DNA of 64,000 nucleotides, from contig CP136068.1 of assembly GCA_032622095.1 (NCBI GenBank), positions 111,861,546-111,925,545 on the forward strand. The letters run 5' to 3'. Position numbers and translations under genes: made by a program. Source of the DNA: Siphonodentalium dalli. Its lineage: Eukaryota; Mollusca; Scaphopoda; Gadilida; Siphonodentaliidae. Every line of letters begins with the position of its first letter. Position 1 is the first letter of the stretch. Under the pieces are notes generated by a model, which did no database searches, had not been told where the DNA came from, and saw nothing but the letters and a program-made list of their open reading frames with translations. This document shows positions 33,851 through 44,907 of this stretch, piece after piece.

Positions 33851-34297
33851 CCCTTTACCCAACAAACCGGCCAAAAACGCCCAAATAAAGCTTCAACAGC
33901 CTAAAATATCTTCGGTCTGTCTCAATAACATACACATATGGATATCATTGGAACCGGTTCATTGACCACATTGTGATGGTTAATTACAGTTATGCCCTGT
34001 GCCAATGCATTCTCTTATATATGCGAGTCGACCATAGGTCGCCTCGCATATATAAGAGAATGCATTGGCCTAAAAAAATTCTTTTTTATCATTTTTTCTT
34101 ACATTCTTTAACAATTTTAGAATTTTTTCTTACATTTTTTAACAATTTTTATAATATTTTTCTACATTCTTTGACAATTTTAGAATTTTTAATATGTGTT
34201 AAGCCAATGCATTCTCTTATATATGCGAGGCGACCTATGGTCGACTCGCATATATAAGAGAATGCATTGGCACAGGGCCGTTCTGTTGGGTAAAGGG
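33851..34297. mobile_element. piggyBac-type MITE with two 69-bp palindromes, copy 2
   Basis: 447 bp between TTAA at 33847-33850 and 34298-34301. It has the same ends and the same two palindromes (34001-34069 and 34203-34271) as the copy at 32824. The copies differ mainly in the AT-rich centre, where this one has extra units of a TTTTTCTTACATTCTTTAACA-like repeat. It lies only 640 bp from copy 1, in the same orientation. Confidence 0.92.
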
Positions 34298-34308
34298 TTA
34301 AGGTTGAA

Positions 34309-34665
34309 TGGGGATTCCCATGCAAATATCCGGAGCAAAAGTTACAGAGCTGCACATACGTCTGAGTGTGACTTGATGTGATATTGGAGACAACAGGTAT
34401 TTGCCTGGCGGGTCCGCTTGGAACTTGTTCCATTATATTTTGCGACTTATTTTCGAATTTTATATTTATATTTCAAATGTAGGTCATATGATGTACTTCC
34501 AGAAAAAAAATTCTCAAAAATCTATTTATTGCAACATTTTATCATTTACCTAGCGCACCTGCCAGTTAAATGTTATGACTGTGCAATGGTATGCCTGCTT
34601 TTGTTCCCGAACAAATGCTTCATACATAACGTTTGCTCCGGAAATTTGCATGGAAATCCCCATTA
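34309..34665. mobile_element. MITE with 38-bp inverted ends
   Basis: The left end AATGGGGATTCCCATGCAAA and the right end TTTGCATGGAAATCCCCATT are inverted copies, together with the adjoining TCCGGAGCAAA block. A diverged relative spans about 2145-2515, and its right half reappears near 196-235. It is non-coding, and the target duplication is not clear. Confidence 0.7.
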
Positions 34666-34905
34666 AAAATTGGTAACTTGACCTCCCCTAAAAGATCTAA
34701 AATCACTCCCCAATCTTCTTCCTTCGTGCAACAACCGCAACATGAAGTCCTGGTATGCCACGCTACCACCGACTGCAAAAACATCCACATGCACGCCCAC
34801 CACGCCTCATAACCACAACGTGAAGTCCAAGTCTGCCACACTACCACTACTAAAACGCCCCACACAACGCGAATTCCTAGCCTGCCACTCTAACAATGTC
34901 TGTAA

Positions 34906-35737
34906 ATGAAAGTGTCAATGACACTGTAGATCAACTTAGGTAGGGGAATAATTTAATGGTTGACAATAAATGGAGGAATAGGAAAGGTGTTAATTGAAAT
35001 GTCTAAGTAAGACAAGATGAACATGTCAATATCAACATTCATGACAAGTTCCATGATTATCGGATCAGGGATGTGGTGAGTATGGTGTGCCAAAGGATTT
35101 AGTGATGCAAAGAGTAAATTATAAATGGCCACCGGCAGCCATGTTTTGGGCCGAGTGACCCCAAAATAACTCGTTCGAGCAGACGAATAGTACGACCTGT
35201 AGCCCGCGCCAATGGATTTAATTTTGAAATCCAAGATGTCATTGTTAACATCCATGACAAATTTCATGAAGATCCGACCAAAGCTACGACCTGGAGCTCG
35301 CGCCAAAGGATTTAATCATGCAAAGACTAAAATCCAAGATGGCTGCTGGCGGCCATGTTTTTTGGGTGAACGACCCCAAAATGCCTCGTTCCGATCTACA
35401 TGTCAATATTAACATCCATGACAAATTTCATGATGATCAGACAAACAGTACGACCTGTAGACCGCGCCAATGGATTTAATTTTGAAATCCAAGATGGCCG
35501 CCAGGGGCCATGTTTTTTTGCCGAATGACCTCAAAATGACTCGTTCCCATCTACATGTCAATGTCAATGTCAACTTTCATGACAAATTTCATGACAAATT
35601 TCATAAAGATCAGACTAAAGGTACGACCTGTAGCCCGCGCCAAAGGAAATTGTTGACGGACACACAGACACACGCACACACAGACGACGGACGCCAACCC
35701 ATGGCAATAGCTCAAACTTACAAAGTAAGTTGAGCTA
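34906..35737. repeat. Interspersed repeat D, copy 2
   Basis: It has the same start (AGTGTCAATGACACTGTAGA) and the same end (CAATAGCTCAAACTTAC...TTGAGCTAA) as 29679-30429. Units of about 165-190 bp carry AAATCCAAGATGG, GGCCATGTTTT, CATGACAAATTTCATG and TACGACCTG. A (CACA/GACA) tract precedes the end. A fragment of the same unit is at about 39366-39470. Confidence 0.7.
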
Positions 35738-36065
35738 AAAATGCCCCACACAACATCAGCAGGCCCCGTGGCAGGGCTCACGCCCTCCACATAGTGGGGG
35801 ATACCACCCGTTGAGAGGGGTCCAACCGGTTATAATTCCAGACATCCCAACGGGGCACAAGAGCTAATTGGCGTTTTCTGACCTCTTATAATCCAAACCT
35901 AAGTAAGTAAGAATGCTTCATTCTCAGCTAATATTCATATAGGATATCGCGGATACGTCTGGATCGGGATTGGGGTGTGTGAAAATGTGTCTTGAGCGCC
36001 ACCGACAACACACTTTGTTTGACCTATATCAATCTGTCAAGGGACTGGGGAATGACATGTGTGCC

Positions 36066-36490
36066 TTACATTACGGCATATATTTGCCGCATTACGACGA
36101 ATACACGCCGTATTGGCGCGTACTCACGTCGTAATTGGGCGTACATAAGCCGTAGTAGGGCGTAATTACACCGTATTACAGTGACTGCGAATATACGCCG
36201 TATTAGGGCGTACATGTAAGTACGCCGTCGTATTACGGCGAATATACACCGTATTAGGGCGTAATTACTCCGTATTACAGTGATTATACATCGTACTGGG
36301 GCGTAATTACTCCGTATTACGGCGAATATACGCCGTAATATAGCGTACTGTGAATATACGTCGCATTACGGTGAATATACTCCGTACTAGGGCGTAAGTA
36401 CGCCGTATTACGATGAATATATTACGCGGCGTAATTTAACCGTATTACGGCGATTATACGCCGTACTACGGCGAATATACGCAGTAGAAT
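36066..36490. repeat. CpG-dense degenerate palindromic array
   Basis: About 425 bp made of roughly twenty degenerate 16-22-bp units on the theme TACGCCGTATTACGGCGAAT, with variants such as TACTCCGTACTAGGGCGTAA. The unit is close to its own reverse complement, so the array is nearly strand-symmetric. CpG is far denser here than in the AT-rich surroundings. It lies in intron 1 of tetraspanin 1, about 1.9 kb downstream of exon 1. Nothing suggests coding. Confidence 0.9.
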
Positions 36491-36832
36491 ATATTTGTAG
36501 GTGGCGGCTCCATGCTTCCGTATAAAACACACTGTCATGTCTAAATAAGGAGATCACGAGATTATGTAATGTCAATAGCACAAGCCGCAAAACAGATAGC
36601 GTGTGTATAATTATATCATTTCATTCATGTTTATTCATGTTAATTAATCATATTTGTCGCTTTGTTAAGACGGCGATTGTCTTTTGAGTTTATGATAAAT
36701 CCCATGAAGTATATATGGTATATATGGTATATACATGTATATACATAATTTTGACCCCAAACCAGCTTGACGGAGGTTGAAGCCTTTTGTTGTGTTGTTG
36801 TGCGCACGGGGGTGGTTGTTGTTTACGAGTAA

Positions 36833-37659
36833 TATTCAAAAAATTACTTTGAACCTTTGAACCAGTTGTTGACATATGATATGTACTTGCTTAAACAGTG
36901 GCTGTGTGGATGCTAGCAGGCATGGGTTAGCACACCCTACCAGATCACAACACAATTTCTAGTAAGTAGGTCACCATTCACTCGTAGGATAATCACTCAT
37001 GTGGAAGTTGACACTGGTAAAAGCCATTCACACTGGAATGGACATAAGCCATGAAAATGTGACCCATAAACTCCTGGCTCCCAGTCAACCATATTGTGAA
37101 GTTAGTATATTTACACACTAAGTGTTGTCATCACTAAATCCAGCATTCTGATTGGTCGGCGCCCACGTGGCTAGTTGCAGTTATTTCTCGGTGAATGCGT
37201 AACGCCTTATAACACCAAGCTAATAACACCATCGATACGTCATTAGGTTTGGAAAGACGAACGCGTAATGCTTTGGGCGCATTTTGACTCGCGCAGGATT
37301 GACTTAATACATCATCGGGTTTCAACATGAAGAGAAATTGTTCCTATTAACTTTTGCCAAGGGTGCTATTGGGTATTTTGGGCTGATCTTGTCACGATAC
37401 ACTTTTCGATTTAAATATATTTACAAAAGCGGCTTTTTCGCTAAATGTATATAAATATAAGGATTAACTGTCATGTGGACTATTTTTATGGAGATGTAAC
37501 GGTGAGGTAAGTGGACATAACTTGTATGTAAAACCCTTCGGGTTTTACACAAGTTATGTCCACTTACCTCACCGTTACATCTCCATAAAAACAGTCCACA
37601 TGACAGTTAATCCTTATATATCATTTGTCAACAACCGGTTCAAAGTAATTTTTTCAAAG
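36833..37659. mobile_element. Inverted-repeat unit with a palindrome at one end
   Basis: The arms 36833-36880 (AAAAAATTACTTTGAACC...GTTGTTGACA) and 37619-37659 (its complement) enclose about 740 bp. The right arm directly abuts the 165-bp palindrome at 37455-37619. It may be one fold-back element, or a MITE with a palindrome inserted at its end. Non-coding. Confidence 0.6.
37455..37619. repeat. 165-bp near-perfect palindrome
   Basis: The arms of about 75 bp run from ATATAAGGATTAACTGTCAT to the complementary end. The apex is GTAAAACCCTTCGGGTTTTAC. Only one or two mismatches are visible. The perfection suggests recent origin. Confidence 0.92.
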
Positions 37660-38330
37660 AACGCTCAAGAAATATAAATTTTTTTGTAGTACATCATTCA
37701 TCACAGTATTCAGTACATATTCCCATATTTGATTCTTAGATATGGACTTTGTTTTTGTTGGACCATTGCCTGGAAATTATATTTTTTTAAATCTCAATAA
37801 AGTTCAAATTTTGTATTTCTAACATGATCCACCATGAAGTATACTCTTAAAATGTTGCACCAATGGGCATGGATTCTATGATTACTAATATACATGAAAA
37901 GAATCCTTTATTTGGACTCTTATCAAAGTTTGGAAAAATTGGGTCTACAAAGCCCTTAATAGCTAAATGTAATCAATATTATAAAAAAATACTTATTTTG
38001 TTGGCGCAGGGATGTTGCTGGAGGGTCTCCGTTGGGGTCCCCCGTTGAATTTCCAAATACAGCCCCACCGCATGAAGCAAAACAAGCATTTAACAATCAA
38101 TTAAACAATAAGCTAAAATAGCTGAAACCAGCTATCCTAGCTAAATTCAGCTAGACATTATACTCGCCAGTCGTCAAGTTGTATGGACCGCGACAAAAAT
38201 CGAGAAAATGCGCATCAGAAACGGTATACATATCTCTTAGTTCAAATTATAAGTGAACAAATCCGGTGTCCTTACTTTGACAAAGTATTGCCGCCACAAG
38301 CTTGAGTCCCCATAAATTCTACTAACTCAC

Positions 38331-38387
38331 CAAGAAGAATTTGTTGACAATAAGCAGGAACACCCTTCCACATGAGGTCCACGACAT
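38331..38387 (-). CDS. Tetraspanin 1, exon 1 (start codon and first half of TM1)
   Basis: ATG at 38387 opens 19 codons, MSWTSCGRVFLLIVNKFFL, ending at donor GTGAGT (38330-38325), phase 0. Joined to exon 2 (LLGLALLAIG) it completes membrane segment 1. The layout matches exon 1 of tetraspanin 2, which has 20 codons, the same GRVFL core, an N a few residues later and the same donor. The distance to exon 2 is 9.25 kb, so the join is by analogy. I see no clear TATA box upstream. Confidence 0.85.
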
Positions 38388-39365
38388 AGCTAAACCGTGT
38401 CGATTGAATATAGTACAAGGTAAGGTACACAGTATATGCGGAATGTCTTCAGCCAAACAATGCTTTCTTCCTTCCCACAATCACAACACCGTTTAGCTGT
38501 CTTACATTAGCGTTCAACAATAAATGTCGAGCGAAAGAATCTGATAATAGCGCACTGTAACCACTGTCTCAATTGGTATTATCAGGTCGCATGCGTCAAC
38601 GTCACTCTTCACTCGTTTGCCACGCATCACTGAACTCTTTTATTATGACCACGTAACTAGAATGCCTTGCATGCTTTATTGACAGGGGGAAAACCCAGCA
38701 GTTGCTCGATCTTGTGAGTCTAATCTTGTCGGTATACATGGAATTATTACTAATATGCGTACATGAATCGGGCCGGCCACGTATTATATGGGATTGGTCC
38801 TCTATATTGTGGAATGCCACAAACATTTTTGCACACGTGTCGCGTGAATTGTGACTATATATACTTTATACGGTGGAATACCACATTGTTTTGACATTCC
38901 ACTATATATAGTCACGAGTCGTGTGCCACCATATTGCGTATACTACCACAATGCATGGCATGTTAATTATAGGGCATCTCTCAGTGTTCGTATATGGTTC
39001 GATTCCCGATAAACGTGGTCTTGTAAAATGTGTTAACCCTTTATTTACTAAATGGATTTTCCAGTCAGTTATAAAAAATATATCCTCTGGAGTGGTCTAT
39101 TTTCATCTAGAGGAGCGTTCGTGAAATATTAGCAGACGACAGATAATACAAGTGATTGGTCAGGGGGGGGGGTGAAAAAAAAAATTCCGGCACTTATGCC
39201 GGGGTGGGTGGGTGGTCAAAGCCACCAACAAGCAATAAAAATTCCTGCTTGATTTTTTAGTATTTTGGCAACGAGTTGGGCTTCAAAACCACTTTGAATG
39301 AGAGAAATAATGTAATTCTAACTGGTAAACTGACTGCAGGCAGTTATCGTGTTGTATTTTGTTGC
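38388..39365. other. Upstream flank of tetraspanin 1; hairpin and G tract
   Basis: It contains an imperfect hairpin at about 38813-38925 (GTGACTATATATACTTTATA / TATATATAGTCAC and GTGGAAT...ATTCCAC). A CATATTGCGTATACTACCAC block resembles 54222-54243, and there is a poly-G tract at about 39163-39172. No coding exon is recognised. The promoter of tetraspanin 1 should be here, but no element stands out. Confidence 0.4.
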
Positions 39366-40493
39366 AAATTTTGAAATCCAAGATGGCCGCTGGCAGCCAT
39401 GTTTTTTTGGCCGAATGACCTCAAAATGACTCATTCCTATTTACATGTCCATGTTAACATCCATGATAAATAATATGCACAGAAATTCATATACAGCTGT
39501 TTACAGTGAATTTCCCCCCGCAAATCTCTGTTTTAGTGTTAAAAGGGGGGGGGTGGGTGTCAAAAAATGGTCGGAAAAAACTGCCGAAAACGGAAAAAAA
39601 TTTGGCGGTGGGGCTGGGTGGGTACAAAAAATGATCGAAAAGGAAAAAATGCCATACGTGCCTGAAATGTTTTTCCGACCCCCCCCCCCCTTGGATTGGT
39701 GGGAAATGTTGAGATAATAAGTTGAAAACTCGGCACATCGTTTGTTTAACTTATTATCTGAACAATTCCTCATGGAACTACTCGTATTGTTGTGTAGTTA
39801 GTAAAGACATGCTTAACTTGATTTGCCCACCAGCATCGGTCACGCGGGTTGGTGCCTGGTTTATGAGGTACATAAGGTGGACTGCTTTCCTAGTGAAATT
39901 AACCATCTGCATGCTTGTGCGGTCATTCCTCCAGCAAAAAACTGGCGTTGTGATGTGCAGTTAAAACGACGATAATACCAGAAGCAAAACGGCATACATG
40001 TTGTTTGATATTGGCCCCTTGGTAGCCCAATGTTTATGTTTTCAAAAAGAGAAGAAGATAACTGTAACATACCCGGTCAATGTTGCCCACGAACACAGCC
40101 ATCGACCGGAATGCATGTGTGTTTGTCTGTATTGCTTGTGTCCTCTATCTCTGTTGTCTACATGTATAAATTATGTAATCATTTGCGAATGGCTGCGTAT
40201 TAGTAATGTGTCGTTATCTTATATATACACCAGTATAAATACTTGCATACGATTTGACACATTGTGTAATCGTGTTCTCGAGGATGTCCTTATTTTCCGA
40301 TTTATTGCTACGCCTTTCTTTTGATTTTTATAATTTTTGACAAAAATACAGATCACCTGTGTACCAAACCTGACAACGAAATGGGTTAAATGTTGTTAAA
40401 TTAACAATTCAAACTAACCACCCGACAAACAAATGATTTAGATCTGTCATTTAGACCAAACTAACCATTTCAAATGAAAATGCCGCAAATAAA
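39366..40493. other. Repeat D fragment, G/C tracts, fold-back; no gene seen
   Basis: A fragment of repeat D lies at 39366-39470. A purine-rich stretch (39545-39660) sits between a G tract and a C tract, so the overlapping frames on both strands here are low-complexity. A hairpin at 39705-39768 matches the fold-back family of 20545 and 21335. The 108-codon frame at 39998-40324 has no recognisable motif. Confidence 0.5.
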
Positions 40494-43400
40494 CGCCAAA
40501 TTTCTCCGATTTTATGTGTATTTTCGCTTCTTATAGGCGACAAAATGTACTCATACTCAATAGTACATGTACCTCAACTATGTTCACGATCAAAATTTGG
40601 CTTCGAATAAAAACACCATATATCCCCTCTCTACTAATACAACTAAATTCCAGTTTGTATGTCTGTCGTGCTATGGCGACCAAACGGTTAGATCATCGGA
40701 GCTGAAAATGTGTACACAAGGGTGAATTGACCCGGGGATACTCAGTGCCATGGGATAGTCGCCGTTAATATCACATGTCGTAAAAGGGCACGGCAACACC
40801 ATAATTTATCTGATCTTATATAAGCCACTCTGGAATGTTTCGATTTCCGAGAAAAAACTGGTTCTCTTCGCAGAATGTACTTTAGGTTTTTATATATGGC
40901 CCACTCTGGTTAATTTGACCCCTATCTGCTAAGTATGTGTCGAGTTCCAAAAAAAAAACTGGTTCTCTTCACAGAATGTATCTTCGGTTTATCATAATGT
41001 ATTTTTTTTATTTCACATGACATTCTAAGTCTCACATCTGATAGTCCAGACATACTTCCCGTTTACAGGACCGACCACTCAATGATTTCCATAACAATGC
41101 GAACAAACAACGTCAAACAAGGCCGGGGTTTCTGGAAATTTAACTATTCACTGTTAGAAAAGAGTACCCAAATATTGTTAAAGAATGCATTCAAGAAAAT
41201 ATAAAACGTTACGAAAATACAAGGAGTCATAGCGGTTTCGCAAATGGGTTTAAAATATCTGATGCCATGTTTGTATACGCACTTCTTTTAGATATCCGTG
41301 GTAAAACAATTCAGTTCTCTTCGCGCATAAAAAAACAATCGGACAATGAAGAAAAACGATTAATAAATAGAAAAAATGAAATCGAACAGATTATTTCAAA
41401 CGGTGACAACTCTGATATCGACAACAAACTCACATAGGAACACGCGCAAATAGATTTCCAACTCACAACAAAACGCAAAGAGAAAATCGCAGGACTCATA
41501 GTCCGAACAAAGGCAACATTTATCGAAGACGGTGAAAAACCAACCAAATACTTCCTCAACATGGAGAAACGAAATTTTGTCTCTAAGTCTATAACAGAAC
41601 TGATCGGTAATTCAAATAGGAGAATCGACGATCCAGAGGAAATAATTAACACGTTCTTAGCACAACGCCCCATACAATCCCAGACACGTTGATCACCAAA
41701 GCCTTAACACCGCCACAGTCAGATTCTATAGAGGGCCAAATTACATACCAGGAGCTTTCAAACGCACTGAACAAATTTAAAAATGGAAAATCTCCAGGAC
41801 CGGATGGCTATACCACTGAATTTTTCAAATTCTTCTGGAAAGATATAGGTAATTTCTTACTAAATTCTATCAATGAGTCATACGTTAAGCACGAGATGTC
41901 AATTACGCAGAAACAGGGCACCATTACAATGATACCTAAAACAGATAAATCAAGACAATACCTGAAAAACTGGCGACCTATTACACTTTTAAATATATCA
42001 TACAAACTTGCGACATCCTGTATTGCGAATAGATTCAAAACAGTTCTTCCACATATCATAGAGCAGGATCAATCAGGTTTCCTTCCAGGCATATTTATAG
42101 GTGATAATACTCGACTTATATACGACCTTATTTACGAAATGGATATTCATAAAAAATCAGGAATGCTACTTTTAATCGATTTTGAGAAGGCCTTTGACAC
42201 AGTATCATGGTCGTTTATACCAGTGCTTGTCGAAATATAACTTTGGTGATTCTGTGAAAAGATCTGTGAAAGTATTCTATAATAACATACAATCAACAGT
42301 ACTGGTTAATGGTTGCATCTCGAGTTTCTTTAAACCATCGCGTGGCTGTAGGCAGGGAGATCCCCTCTCACCTTATATTTTTTTAATCTGCGCAGAAATA
42401 TTTACTTCAATGATACGTCAAAACAGAAAAATATCTGGTATAACCCTAGGCAAGACGGAATATAAAATAAACCAATATGCTGACGACACTATACTCTCAT
42501 TCTTGACGGCGACCAAACTAGTCTTCGGGAGGCATTGGCTGAACTTGACAATTTCAATTTCAATTTCAGGGTTAAAAGTCAATATAGACAAATGCCAAAT
42601 AGTATGGCTGGGAACAAAAAATAATTGTATCTCCACGCCTGTCCCAGAATGTCAGATTAAAGTCTCAAAAACTTTCACTGCATTGGGCATAAACTTCAGT
42701 TCTCACCTACCGGATATCATAGATCTAAACTACACGAATAATATTGAAGAAATCAGACAGTCTATCAATAAATGGAAACACAGATCATTGACGCCCCTTG
42801 GGAGAATTGTGGTAATTAAATCCCGTCTTATCCCGAAACTAGTACACTTAGTTTCAGCTCAGCCAAATCCCAACAAAAAAATGTTAGACGACCTAAACAC
42901 ACTACTATTCAAATTCGTCTGGGATGGGAAACGAGACAGAATAAAACGAACACAACTCTGTCAAAATTATGAAAATGGGGGCCTGCGAATGTTAAATATC
43001 TGCTCCTTTATAGATGCAATCAAAATAACTTGGATGAGCAGGTGTATCTCCAAATCTGCCCCATGGCTTCCACTTGCTCCAACAGAGATATATAAGGAGC
43101 CACGTACGGCTCCAAGTACATTTATAATTCTGAACGATCAACTAAGAACCATTTATGGCGCGACGTTTTAACCGCCTGGCGGAAGTTTCTCGAAATCACT
43201 AATAAACAAGAGCCCATAGACATTATGACTCAGACCATATGGAACAATAATAACTTAACAATCAATGAAGACACGATAAACGTGAACGAGTGGAGAGAGA
43301 AAGGGATCATTTTTATTAACGATCTTTGCATAGCCGATGACGAATTTCATTCAGTTGAATCGCTGAGATCGAATTTTGGTGTATCGACAAACTTTGTTAC

Positions 43401-44907
43401 ACTACTAGGACTTAGAAGACAAGTAATGACTCTTTCTCGTAATTTAAATTTGCCTCTACGAAAAATTCATGGGCCAATAATTCCAAACAATATTTCATTA
43501 CTGATTCGCCAAAACCAGGGAGGGAGGTACTTCTATGACACATTCATCATGGAAAATATAAACCCCTCATCGTCATTCATTCGTAAATGGAACAACGATT
43601 TAAGCATGAACCTCCCATGGAAGCAAATACTATCGAACCCTTTCAAACTACTACCAGATATTAAATTCCGCTAGTTCCAATACCGTATAATAACTAGGAT
43701 CATCGGAACGAATAAACTACTGAAAAACATGCGCATAGTAACAGATGGATCATGTCAGAGATGTCATGCAAACGACGAAACTATTATTCACATTTTCTTC
43801 GATTGTCCTATGGTAAAGTCTTTTTTAAATGATGTTGAAGCTTGGTTCGCAAAATCCGGTATATATATTTCCACATCAAAGGAAAGTTTGCTCCTACCCC
43901 CAGCATGCAACAAAAACAAAATAACTACCACATTGATTGCACTATTGAAGTACTATATCTATAAAACAAAGTTCACCCCGGATGTCTTGTCTTTAAAGTG
44001 ACTTATTTTGGAAATTAAAAATAGATGTAGAATTGAACGGATTATAGCACTTAACAATGACCATATCCACGAATTCGACTATGAGTGGTATACATGCAGT
44101 TGTGATAGCAGTCAACGAAATGTAGTAATCATATGAATAGTCTACGAATGAGCCAATGTCTCCCATTATATTTTTGTTTGCATACAAAAAAGAACATGAT
44201 ACAGTGATACGAATAATACATTTATCTATCTATATATCAATACAACCGTGCAATATTATTTTACTTCAACTAACTTCTTGATTTATTTTACGTCATGTTA
44301 TTAGAGGCAACGCATGAGAATAGTCCACTAAGTTAACTGTTAAAAGAGCATACCACATATACGAATTTATTGTGAAAACAAATGAGCACACCCCCCCCCC
44401 CCCCCCCACACCCACCCAACAGCTTCTTCATATTTCTAAATTATATTTCTGATTGTTAACACATGTGTCAATATAGTTGTAAACGCATTGCTATATGATT
44501 TGTATCTTGAAGTTAATATGTAAATAAATATATTAAAAGAAAAAAAAATGTATCTTCAGTTTCAAAATAGAGCTGGTATTAATATTTATTTATTTAATTT
44601 AGCAATTGTACACATGGATCAATTGACCCGGGTGTCATGGGCTAATTACGGTGCGCATCAGATGTCTTAAAATGCACTAATAATTAATTTAACTAAATAA
44701 CTAAATAATTAATTATATAACCGACATGTTGGAATCTGGTCGCTTAAATTGTATTCACATGGGGTAAATTTACCCGAGTGCCATGGATAGTTGTCGTTGA
44801 CGCCACACGACTTAAAGGGGAACTAATGGACAAGTTTAATTAAATAATTAATCGTATACTTAAAATGGTTTGACCCTGGCTGCTGGAAATTGTTATGCAT
44901 GCAAATA
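40494..44907. repeat. 870-bp tandem unit 1, interrupted by a LINE
   Basis: Without the LINE (41003-44546) it is a copy of 44908-45792. Shared landmarks are TTTCTCCGATTTT, CTTCTTATAGGCGACAAAA, ACACCATATATCCCCTCTCT, GATCATCGGAGCTGAAAA, AATTGACCCGGG and GGTTTGACCCTGGCTGCTGG. The unit itself has internally repeated phrases. It is non-coding. Confidence 0.85.
41003..44548 (+). pseudogene. LINE polyprotein remnant, L1/Tx1-like, 5'-truncated and frameshifted
   Basis: The 5' end is truncated inside the endonuclease; a TDHSMI block near 41070 is its C-terminal end. The reverse transcriptase follows, with KSPGPDGYTTEFF, a WRPITLLNISYK block, FEKAFDTVSW, then after a frameshift near 42215 GCRQGDPLSP and the catalytic YADD (42476-42487). 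A later segment at 43729-44001 has a zinc-knuckle-like C..C....H....C. There are stops near 41436, 41692, 43171 and 43674. It is flanked by AATGTAT on both sides (40996-41002 and 44547-44553) and ends in an A-rich tail. The WRPI.LLN and K.....R motifs favour the L1/Tx1 group. Confidence 0.92.

Noticed and set aside
33113-34433. Frames crossing the 69-bp palindromes
   Set aside because: The palindromes read open on both strands and the same peptide occurs in both MITE copies; they are transposon sequence.
38990-39015. GGTTCGATTCCC as a tRNA T-arm
   Set aside because: The neighbouring bases do not pair as a T stem, and no anticodon or acceptor stem can be built.
39487-39773. Overlapping frames near 39.6 kb
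   Set aside because: They span a purine-rich stretch between G and C tracts; composition alone explains them.
41311-41673. 120-codon minus-strand frame
   Set aside because: It is the antisense of the LINE polyprotein region, which is clearly coding on the plus strand.
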